5,057 nt of DNA from NCBI GenBank assembly GCA_018882545.1, contig VERS01000218.1, positions 1 through 5,057 of the forward strand, read 5' to 3'. Below the pieces are notes generated by a model. The model made no database searches, was not told the DNA's origin, and saw only the letters and a program-made list of their open reading frames with translations. This stretch comes from Mycobacterium sp. (GTDB lineage Bacteria > Actinomycetota > Actinomycetes > Mycobacteriales > Mycobacteriaceae). The position numbers and the translations under genes are program-made. Positions 1 through 4,728 of the stretch are shown here, in pieces; the stretch's first letter is position 1; each line of letters starts with the position of its first letter.

Positions 1-923
1 GGTTGCGGGTAGCCCTGATCCGGGTAGGCCGGCCGCTGTTGTTCGTAACCGCCGTAGCCGGGCTCCTCGTGGCGTCCGGGTGCCGGACGGCCGTATCCGT
101 AGTCGGGCGGCGGCGGTGCGTACCCAGGGGGTGGCCCGTATTGCGGCCCGCCGTAGTTAGGGGGCTGCCGGTAGCCCTGTTCGTAGCCGGGGGCGCCGTA
201 CCCGCCGCCGTAGCCGCCCCCGTAGCCGGGCTGCTGATAGCCCTGGTCGGGGTAGGCCGGGCGGGGCGGGTAGCCGCCCGGGGGGGCGTAGGGGTCCGGA
301 TAGCCCTGGTCGGGGTAGGCCGGGCGGGGATCGGGCGCCCCGGCCCGCGGATCGTCCTGGGGCCGGCCGTACTGATCGTCGTAGTACTCGTCGCCGGGGC
401 GGCCCTGGCCGCGGTAGCTCGGGTTGTCGGTCATCGCTGGCACTCCTGGTTCTGCGGTGTACGCGTGGATCGATTCTGCTGGGCCGGGTGCTTGGGCAGA
501 CGGGCGGGGGTGGGCACGGGGGTCGGCGTCAGGGTCGGCGTCAGGGTTGACGATGGCCCGGGCCCGGTACTGGCCGGTGTGCAGCGGGTCGGCCTGCTCG
601 AATCGAACTACGACCTCACCGTAGGTCTGCCAGCCCTGTTCGCGAATGTACCCGGCCAGGTGCTTGGCGAACGCCTGGGCGGTGAGATCGCGGTCGGCGC
701 TGACTCTCTGGTAGTCGGATGCGCCGAGGGTGATGATGTATTCGTTCGGCGCCAGCAACGGTCCGCCGGACAGGGTCCGCACCCCGTCGGAGGCCTCTCG
801 CCGCAGCAGCGACTCGACCTCCTGGGGCACGATCGAGCCGCCGAACACCCGCGCAAAGGCGTCGCCGACGCCGTCTTCGAGCATGCGCTCGAAGCGTTGC
901 GCCAGACCCTTCTGGTTGCCCAC
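1..923 (-). CDS. fhaA: FhaA, FHA-domain regulator of cell-wall synthesis (N-terminal part; 3' end beyond window)
   Basis: The 307 visible residues match FhaA (Rv0020c type). Residues 1-126 are the folded FhaA N-terminal domain (DUF3662/DUF2662 type), with GVGDAFARVFGGSIVPQEVE (18-37), LLAPNEYIITL (56-66) and EQGWQTYGEVVVRFEQ (95-110). From about residue 127 a disordered linker begins, first DPDADP repeats, then a Tyr/Gly/Pro/Gln-rich stretch with three PAYPDQGY copies. The C-terminal FHA phosphothreonine-binding domain is off the left edge; the M. tuberculosis protein is about 527 residues. In the known family FhaA is a PknB substrate that binds phosphorylated MviN and restrains peptidoglycan synthesis, and its gene heads the fhaA-fhaB-pstP-rodA-pbpA-pknA-pknB cluster. 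The GTG start at 923 matches the family N-terminus, has GAGG 10 bases upstream, and lies about as far from tRNA-Leu as in M. tuberculosis. An in-frame ATG at 977 would add 18 residues but has no Shine-Dalgarno. The identification is firm; the start is less so. Confidence 0.93.
   Translation of the reverse strand, partial: MGNQKGLAQRFERMLEDGVGDAFARVFGGSIVPQEVESLLRREASDGVRTLSGGPLLAPNEYIITLGASDYQRVSADRDLTAQAFAKHLAGYIREQGWQTYGEVVVRFEQADPLHTGQYRARAIVNPDADPDADPRAHPRPSAQAPGPAESIHAYTAEPGVPAMTDNPSYRGQGRPGDEYYDDQYGRPQDDPRAGAPDPRPAYPDQGYPDPYAPPGGYPPRPAYPDQGYQQPGYGGGYGGGYGAPGYEQGYRQPPNYGGPQYGPPPGYAPPPPDYGYGRPAPGRHEEPGYGGYEQQRPAYPDQGYPQ
236..329. repeat. Direct DNA repeat inside the fhaA linker
   Basis: Bases 236-266 and 299-329 are identical over 31 bases, offset by 63 (a multiple of 3, so in frame). 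Each copy encodes PRPAYPDQGY of the FhaA linker on the minus strand. A diverged third copy lies at about 9-35 near the left edge. The DNA-level identity, not just protein similarity, suggests recent duplication or repeat homogenisation within the linker. Confidence 0.85.
520..543. repeat. Two tandem 12-base units in fhaA
   Basis: The unit GGGTCGGCGTCA occurs twice back to back (520-531, 532-543), followed by a degenerate third start (GGGTTGACG). On the minus strand it encodes the DPDADP repeat at the junction of the folded N-terminal domain and the linker. The unit is a multiple of 3, so copy-number change would keep the frame. Confidence 0.8.
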
Positions 924-975
924 CGGACCGCTACCTCGATTCCCCCGCTCTACCGCCGAGTTGCTGCTGTAACTC

Positions 976-981
976 ATGGTA
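976..981 (-). promoter_or_regulatory. Candidate -10 element for fhaA
   Basis: On the minus strand TACCAT (981 to 976) fits the mycobacterial -10 pattern TANNNT. It would start transcription near 969, leaving a leader of about 45 bases before the GTG at 923. No good -35 is visible at 16-19 bases. If used, the ATG at 977 falls inside the promoter and cannot be the start. This is inference from one short motif. Confidence 0.3.
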
Positions 982-1089
982 TCGGCCAGGTCCGGCAACG
1001 GACCCACAAGCCGCGCCCCGGATCTGAATCGGCGCAGGTCGCGGGGCCGGACGCGGATCCGCGTTGGTCTCCGGCGGGCGCGGGCGCGG

Positions 1090-1120
1090 TTGGAAAGCGG
1101 CCTGCTCAGCGTGATACGCT
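1090..1120 (+). promoter_or_regulatory. Promoter of tRNA-Leu
   Basis: TTGGAA (1090-1095) resembles a -35 box. After a 19-base spacer comes TACGCT (1115-1120), a TANNNT -10 preceded by TG at 1112-1113, giving an extended -10 (TGATACGCT). The predicted start near 1127 is about 7 bases before the mature tRNA 5' end, a sensible short leader. Confidence 0.6.
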
Positions 1121-1133
1121 CCGGCGGTTGTCG

Positions 1134-1216
1134 GGGCGAGTGGCGGAATGGCAGACGCGCTGGCTTCAGGTGCCAGTGTCCTTCGGGACGTGGGGGTTCA
1201 AGTCCCCCTTCGCCCA
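1134..1216 (+). tRNA. leuT: tRNA-Leu, anticodon CAG
   Basis: A full 83-base class II tRNA cloverleaf can be drawn. The acceptor GGGCGAG (1134-1140) pairs with TTCGCCC (1209-1215) with one G-T pair. The D stem is GCG/CGC (1143-1145, 1156-1158). The anticodon stem CTGGC/GCCAG encloses loop TTCAGGT, with anticodon CAG at 1167-1169, reading CUG codons. A long variable arm GTCC-TTCG-GGAC (1178-1189) is typical of leucine tRNAs. The T stem GGGGG/CCCCC (1192-1196, 1204-1208) closes loop TTCAAGT, and the discriminator base is A1216. The CCA end is not encoded (bases CAA follow), so it must be added by tRNA nucleotidyltransferase. It lies divergent to fhaA as leuT does in M. tuberculosis, from which the symbol is taken. 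Confidence 0.97.
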
Positions 1217-1247
1217 CAACGAGCAGTTCCACGAACTGACAGCACTC

Positions 1248-1285
1248 AGGTCACGAACTCGAAAGAGGTCGTGACCTTTGTGTTT
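1248..1285 (+). terminator. Intrinsic-type terminator after tRNA-Leu
   Basis: AGGTCACGA (1248-1256) pairs perfectly with TCGTGACCT (1269-1277). Inside, after one A-G mismatch, CTC/GAG stack on a GAAA tetraloop (1261-1264), giving 12 base pairs in all. A T-rich stretch TTGTGTTT (1278-1285) follows. It sits 31 bases after the mature tRNA end and should separate tRNA transcription from vapBC. Confidence 0.85.
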
Positions 1286-1324
1286 GGTGGGGCGGGCCGG
1301 TGCGGAATCCCAAACTTGTGCGAT

Positions 1325-1336
1325 GCATGGCCATGC
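1325..1336. promoter_or_regulatory. Perfect 12-base palindrome upstream of vapBC (candidate distal operator)
   Basis: GCATGGCCATGC is a perfect palindrome about 34 bases upstream of the candidate vapB -10. It shares the GCAT...ATGC ends of the second inverted repeat at 1346-1362; centres are about 23.5 bases apart. VapB/VapBC complexes are known to bind inverted repeats in their own promoters. Assignment as an operator is inference. Confidence 0.4.
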
Positions 1337-1345
1337 CAGAAGCCG

Positions 1346-1362
1346 TGCATCATGATGATGCA
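1346..1362. promoter_or_regulatory. Inverted repeat over the vapBC -35 region (candidate operator)
   Basis: TGCATCA-TGA-TGATGCA has perfect 7-base arms and a 3-base centre. It covers the place where a -35 element would sit relative to the TACCAT -10 at 1370, so a bound VapB ribbon-helix-helix dimer would block RNA polymerase. This fits the usual autoregulation of vapBC operons. Confidence 0.5.
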
Positions 1363-1369
1363 GCCCCGC

Positions 1370-1382
1370 TACCATCGGATTA
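1370..1382 (+). promoter_or_regulatory. Leaderless promoter of vapBC
   Basis: TACCAT (1370-1375) matches TANNNT. Six bases later comes the ATG of vapB at 1382, so the predicted transcript begins at the A of the start codon. There is no Shine-Dalgarno upstream of this ATG, which supports leaderless translation, common in mycobacteria. Confidence 0.55.
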
Positions 1383-1609
1383 TGCGGACAACAGTGGTGA
1401 TTGACAGCGACGTGGCCGCCGAAATCGAGCGCCTTCGCCGCGAGGGGCTAGGCCTCAGTGAAGCGCTGAACCTATTGGCACGAAGGGGTATGACCAGGGA
1501 ACCGGCATCCGGGAGAGCCGAGTACACGCATCGAACCTCGCGTATCGGCCTGAAGGTCGACGTCACGAACGTCGCCGACGTTCTCGATCTGCTCGACGAT
1601 GATCGTTGA
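1382..1609 (+). CDS. vapB: VapB-family antitoxin (ribbon-helix-helix)
   Basis: A 75-residue protein beginning MRTTVVIDSDVAAEIERLRR. The opening short beta strand followed by two helices (about 10-22 and 26-36, the latter LSEALNLLARRGM) is the ribbon-helix-helix DNA-binding pattern of VapB antitoxins. The acidic C-terminus (VADVLDLLDDDR) is the part expected to wrap and neutralise the toxin. It overlaps the PIN-domain toxin gene by 11 bases, the classic antitoxin-first arrangement. The ATG at 1382 is chosen because the family begins MRTT and a leaderless -10 is correctly placed; in-frame starts further upstream lie within the tRNA gene and can be discounted. Family role: dimer that represses its own promoter, is degraded under stress and frees VapC. 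GC here is about 60-65% by hand count of a few lines, a little below the neighbours. The exact VapB subfamily is not assigned. Confidence 0.88.
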   Translation: MRTTVVIDSDVAAEIERLRREGLGLSEALNLLARRGMTREPASGRAEYTHRTSRIGLKVDVTNVADVLDLLDDDR

Positions 1610-2027
1610 CGCCAACCTGCTCCTGTATGCCGTGGACGAGAGCAGCGTCCACAACCGCGCGGCTTCCTCGTGGCTGGAGAAAACGCTCGGCGGCGACAGC
1701 CGCGTGGGCTTGCCCTGGCAAACGATCGGTGCATTCCTCCGAATCGTGACCCACCCCCGAGTTGTCGAGAACCCGTTGTCGGGTGCCGAGGCCTGGCGAT
1801 ATGTCGCCGATTGGCTCGCTGTGCCAGTGGTGTGGATTCCGCCCGCGACCGAGACCACGGCCCGGGTCTACGCAAGACTGTGCGAACAAGTGGAGGTTAC
1901 GGGCAACCTCGTGCCAGATGCGCAACTGGCAGCCGTCGCCGTTGAGCACGGGACCGAATTGGTTTCTGCCGACACAGATTTCATGCGGTTCCCCGGACTC
2001 CGTTGGAGTAACCCGCTGAGTGCATGA
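1599..2027 (+). CDS. vapC: VapC-family PIN-domain ribonuclease toxin
   Basis: A 142-residue PIN-domain toxin of the mycobacterial TIGR00028 type. It opens MIVDANLLLYAVDESS (catalytic Asp4) and contains LPWQTIGAFLRIVTHPRV (38-55), GNLVPDAQLAAVAVEHG (102-118, Asp107 and Glu116) and LVSADTDFMRFPGLRWSNPL (121-140, Asp125 and Asp127). Family members are Mg2+-dependent endoribonucleases that cut tRNA or rRNA; several M. tuberculosis relatives cut specific tRNAs. The target here cannot be read from sequence. Where many VapCs have a Glu in an EFLR-like segment, this protein has Ala45-Phe-Leu-Arg, which I believe is common in this subfamily. It starts 11 bases inside vapB with no strong Shine-Dalgarno, implying translational coupling. 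Length is normal and nothing suggests inactivation. Confidence 0.92.
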   Translation: MIVDANLLLYAVDESSVHNRAASSWLEKTLGGDSRVGLPWQTIGAFLRIVTHPRVVENPLSGAEAWRYVADWLAVPVVWIPPATETTARVYARLCEQVEVTGNLVPDAQLAAVAVEHGTELVSADTDFMRFPGLRWSNPLSA

Positions 2028-2184
2028 CCGCCAACTCAGCGCGCTTAGGGAAACGCCTCTGGCACGACTGGCACTTCAGCTTGTGGACGATCAGTTCCGG
2101 CGCATGCCGCCTGCGGTTCTTCGAGTCGGGCGATTGTTTCCGTTGTAGCCGGGTTGCGGCCTCGCGGTCGATACCGTAACCCCC
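2028..2184. other. Intergenic region between vapC and the lipoprotein gene
   Basis: No plus-strand gene is supported. CTGGCAC occurs twice (2059-2065, 2068-2074). On the minus strand an open frame from GTG 2193 to a stop at 1981 contains CQSCQRRF, discussed as a finding but not called as a gene. No clear terminator for vapBC was found. The right end carries the hydrolase promoter candidate. Confidence 0.6.
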
Positions 2185-2185
2185 G
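2172..2185 (+). promoter_or_regulatory. Candidate leaderless promoter of the hydrolase gene
   Basis: TACCGT (2172-2177) fits TANNNT and is followed by exactly 7 bases before the GTG at 2185, so transcription would begin at the start codon. No Shine-Dalgarno is present (ACCCCC precedes the GTG). No convincing -35 is seen at the usual spacing. Confidence 0.45.
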
Positions 2186-3105
2186 TGCGACACACCTTCC
2201 TCCAGCGGAGCTTGCTTTCCTTAGCCGTCGTCGGGTTGTGCGCCGGTTGCACGAAGCCGCCCGCTCCGGCCGCGTTCCAGGCAGACGTCAAATACGCCCA
2301 GGTCGGCGACGTCAAACTGGCCTACTACGTCCGCGGCGAAGGCGAGCCGCTGCTGATGATCAACGGCTACATCTCGACCATGAGCTTGTGGGATCCCCTG
2401 CTGATCGAGGAACTTGCCAAGAACCACCAGCTGATCCTCTTCGACAACCGGGGCGTCGGACTCTCCAGCGACACCACCGCGAACAACACGACGATTCCGC
2501 AGATGGCCGACGACGCAGCGGGGCTGATCAAGGCCCTGGGGCTCAATAAACCCGATATCCTCGGCTGGTCGATGGGCGCGCGGATCGGCCAGCAATTGCT
2601 GATCCGCCATCCCGAGTCGGTGGACAAGGCGGTACTGGCCGCCGCCAATCCCGGTGGCAGCCAGGGTGTTCCCGCGGACAAGGCGGTCGAGGACAAGCTC
2701 AACGATCCGAACGTTCCCGACGACCAGAAGCTCGCCCTGTTGTTCCCTCCGGGCGACGGCGAAGAGGCTCTCGCGGGGGAGATCTACTCCCGGATCCTGG
2801 CGGCGGGAAAACAGGGATCGGCACCTGATGACTTCACCGTCTCCAAAGAGACCGCCCTGCGCCAAAACCGGGCCCGTACCACGCTGTGGGACGCCGATGA
2901 ATCCAACTTCGCCAATCTGAAGAACATCACGAACCCGGTGCTGCTGACCGACGGGCGCGACGACGTCGTCGACAAGCCGATCAACTCGGTGAACATGGCC
3001 CGCCAGATTCCGTTCTCCTGGCTGGCCTTCTTCGACGGGGGCCACGCCTTCCTGTTCCAGCAGCACGAGAAGTTCGCAGCGACGGTCGACGCCTTCCTGA
3101 AGTAG
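2185..3105 (+). CDS. Alpha/beta hydrolase with lipoprotein-type signal peptide
   Basis: A 306-residue protein. Residues 1-21 form a signal peptide: Arg2, His3 and Arg8, then hydrophobic LLSLAVVGL, ending at Cys22 in LCAGC. The lipobox is imperfect (Cys rather than Leu/Val/Ile at -3), so lipidation is likely but not certain. The mature part is an alpha/beta hydrolase: an Asn60-Gly61 oxyanion-region motif (LLMINGY), DNRG at 87-90, nucleophile elbow GWSMG with Ser129, acid Asp260 in GRDDVV, and His287 in GGHAF, giving the triad Ser129-Asp260-His287. It should act outside the membrane on an ester or similar substrate that cannot be named. The GTG start is the one that yields a proper signal peptide. 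It is a single gene, convergent with the transporter 58 bases downstream. It could be an esterase, lipase or haloperoxidase-like member; I do not recognise a specific lpq gene. Confidence 0.88.
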   Translation: MRHTFLQRSLLSLAVVGLCAGCTKPPAPAAFQADVKYAQVGDVKLAYYVRGEGEPLLMINGYISTMSLWDPLLIEELAKNHQLILFDNRGVGLSSDTTANNTTIPQMADDAAGLIKALGLNKPDILGWSMGARIGQQLLIRHPESVDKAVLAAANPGGSQGVPADKAVEDKLNDPNVPDDQKLALLFPPGDGEEALAGEIYSRILAAGKQGSAPDDFTVSKETALRQNRARTTLWDADESNFANLKNITNPVLLTDGRDDVVDKPINSVNMARQIPFSWLAFFDGGHAFLFQQHEKFAATVDAFLK

Positions 3106-3173
3106 CCGGCCTGGCCGCGCCAAGGGTAAGAGGGATGTGACCCTCGGGTAACCGCGTCCGTGTTCAGGCCGGC
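3105..3173. terminator. Possible bidirectional termination region between convergent genes
   Basis: GCCGGCCTG (3105-3113) and CAGGCCGGC (3165-3173) are perfect 9-base inverted arms separated by 51 bases, touching the stop codons of both convergent genes. Inside is a small hairpin, GAGGG (3130-3134) with CCCTC (3141-3145) around a 6-base loop. There is no T-tract on either strand, so this is not a classic intrinsic terminator. The role is inferred from position and symmetry. Confidence 0.35.
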
Positions 3174-4555
3174 ACAACGCCGAGGGCAACCGCGACACCC
3201 AGCATCACCAGCGAGCAGACCACAGCCCGCCAGATGACCTTCCGGTGGAAGTCGGCCAGCTCGACGCGGGCCAGGGAAATCAGCAGCAACATCGCCGGAA
3301 CCAGTGGGCTGGTCAGATGGACGGGCTGGCCGACGATGGCGGCCCGCGCCATCTGCTCGGCGGTGATGCCGTAGTTGGCGGCGGCCTCGGACAGGATCGG
3401 CAGCACGCCGAAATAGAAGGCGTCGTTACTCATGAAGAAGGTCAACGGCATGCTCAGCAGACCGGTGATGACCGCGAACCAGTGACCGACTCCCGGCGGC
3501 ACCACGCCGACGATCGCGTGGGCCATCGCCGCGACCATGCCGGTGCCCTCCAGAACACCGACGAGCACCGCCGCGGCGAAGACCATCGCCACCACCGACA
3601 CGATCGACGCACCGTGCGCCTTGATCCGCTCGGACTGGTCGACGTGGTCGGGAAAATTCACCACGATCGCGATGGCCGAGGCGCCCATGAACAGCAACGG
3701 CAGCGGGAGAACATCGAACACCAGCAGCACCAGCAGGGTGACCGTGAGGGCCAGATTGAACCAGATGAGCCGGGGGCGCAGGGTGTCCCGCCGCGGGTCC
3801 AGGCCCGTCACCATATCGGGGTTGCGCTCCTCGTAGTCCAACTCGGCCTCCGCCGAGCCGCCCGGGTGTGCCGGAAGGATCCCCGGTCCGGCACCGCCCC
3901 CATTTCCCCCCGCGACAGCAGCCTGTAGCCGACGACTCTCCGCGCGACCCATGAGGACGGCGAACAGCAGCACCACCCCGATCGCCGCAATCATGCCGGG
4001 CACCATCGGAAGAAACAGATCATTGGGCGGCACCTTGAGGACGGTCGCCGCCCGCACGGTCGGGCCGCCCCAGGGGACGATGTTGAGCACCCCGTTGGCC
4101 AGGCAGGCAACGGTGGCCAGCACGACGGGGCTCACGCCCAGCTTCAGGTAGACCGGCAGCAGCGCCGAGACGGTGATGATGAAGGTAGTGGACCCATCAC
4201 CGTCGAGTGACACCATGCCCGCCAGCACCGCGGTGCCCACGGCCAACCTGACCGGGCTGTTGCCGACCGCCCGCAGGATCAACCGGACCAGCGGATCGAA
4301 CAAGCCCACGTCGATCATCAGTCCGAAGTAGATGATCGCGAAGAAGAGCAACGCCGCGGTGGGGGCGAAACTCTTGATCGAGTCCATGATCGCGGCGGCG
4401 ACTCCGCCGTCGGCCGGCACCGCGGCACCGCTGGCCACGGCGACCACCGCGAACAGGGCGGGCACCAGAATCAAGGCGACGACCGGCGTGACGCGCCGAC
4501 TCAGGATCAAATACATGAAGGTCGCGATCATCGCGAAGCCCAGACCCACGATCAT
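3164..4555 (-). CDS. CitMHS-family metal-citrate/proton symporter
   Basis: A 463-residue membrane protein of the CitMHS family (related to Bacillus CitM and CitH), which imports citrate complexed to a divalent metal with protons. Hydrophobic segments lie near 2-18, 24-44, 65-84, 103-116, 123-139, 143-160, 183-202, 264-300 (two), 316-350 (two), 358-376, 415-430 and 440-460. Family-like motifs are SLDGDGSTTFIIT (116-128), VPWGGPTVRA (160-169), FFMSNDAFYFGVLP (373-386) and GQPVHLTSPLVPA (409-421). A hydrophilic Gly- and charge-rich loop (about 204-262) divides the two halves, probably in the cytoplasm. The ATG at 4555 is chosen because GGAGGT lies 8 bases upstream and the protein then opens directly with a membrane segment. 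A longer start at 4615 would add 20 polar residues and ignore that site. Metal preference (Mg, Ca or Fe) cannot be told. No citrate-sensing two-component genes adjoin it. Confidence 0.92.
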   Translation of the reverse strand: MIVGLGFAMIATFMYLILSRRVTPVVALILVPALFAVVAVASGAAVPADGGVAAAIMDSIKSFAPTAALLFFAIIYFGLMIDVGLFDPLVRLILRAVGNSPVRLAVGTAVLAGMVSLDGDGSTTFIITVSALLPVYLKLGVSPVVLATVACLANGVLNIVPWGGPTVRAATVLKVPPNDLFLPMVPGMIAAIGVVLLFAVLMGRAESRRLQAAVAGGNGGGAGPGILPAHPGGSAEAELDYEERNPDMVTGLDPRRDTLRPRLIWFNLALTVTLLVLLVFDVLPLPLLFMGASAIAIVVNFPDHVDQSERIKAHGASIVSVVAMVFAAAVLVGVLEGTGMVAAMAHAIVGVVPPGVGHWFAVITGLLSMPLTFFMSNDAFYFGVLPILSEAAANYGITAEQMARAAIVGQPVHLTSPLVPAMLLLISLARVELADFHRKVIWRAVVCSLVMLGVAVALGVVPA

Positions 4556-4563
4556 CGCCTCAC

Positions 4564-4569
4564 ACCTCC
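4564..4569 (-). promoter_or_regulatory. Strong ribosome binding site of the citrate transporter
   Basis: Minus-strand GGAGGT (4569 to 4564) lies 8 bases before the ATG at 4555. It decides between that start and the in-frame ATG at 4615, which would place this site inside the coding region. Confidence 0.85.
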
Positions 4570-4613
4570 ACTCGACGAACCAGGCCCGTTGAGCGGCGCT
4601 CTCGGCGCTTGCC

Positions 4614-4639
4614 AAGGTAGACCGGCCGGCCAGACCGGC
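4614..4639 (-). promoter_or_regulatory. Candidate promoter and repeated motif upstream of the transporter
   Basis: On the minus strand TACCTT (4619 to 4614) fits the TANNNT -10 pattern and would give a leader of about 50 bases. Just upstream, GCCGGTCT occurs twice (4639 to 4632 and 4626 to 4619) with a 13-base period, the second copy abutting the -10, and a GGCCGGCC palindrome lies at 4624-4631. This could be a regulator site controlling the transporter. No clear -35 is seen; the spacer region is very GC-rich. Confidence 0.35.
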
Positions 4640-4728
4640 GGGACGGAACCATTGAAGAGGTGGGAAGTTTCGCGCCGCGGCCGACGGGGAATGCCAAGTC
4701 CGTCCGGATTCGGTAATCGGGGGTGAAC

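Noticed and set aside
1..340. Regular repeats as a possible CRISPR array
   Set aside because: The repeats are in-frame coding repeats of the FhaA linker with no constant spacer-repeat pattern.
3..1274. Long plus-strand open frame of 423 codons
   Set aside because: It is antisense to fhaA and runs through the tRNA and its terminator; the minus strand has clear FhaA homology, and GC-rich DNA leaves long open antisense frames.
1148..1381. Upstream extension of the vapB frame
   Set aside because: The frame would start inside the tRNA and cross the terminator and promoter; VapB homology begins at MRTT (1382).
1192..2184. Prophage or integrative element attached at the tRNA 3' end
   Set aside because: No integrase gene and no second copy of the tRNA 3' sequence is seen within the window, so only a tRNA-adjacent accessory module can be claimed.
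2221..3198. Minus-strand open frame of 325 codons
   Set aside because: Antisense to the hydrolase, whose catalytic motifs and signal peptide identify the true strand; the antisense product shows no recognisable domain.
3245..3928. Plus-strand open frame rich in Gln, His and Arg
   Set aside because: Antisense to the membrane segments of the CitMHS transporter; the composition is that of a codon-shadow of hydrophobic codons.
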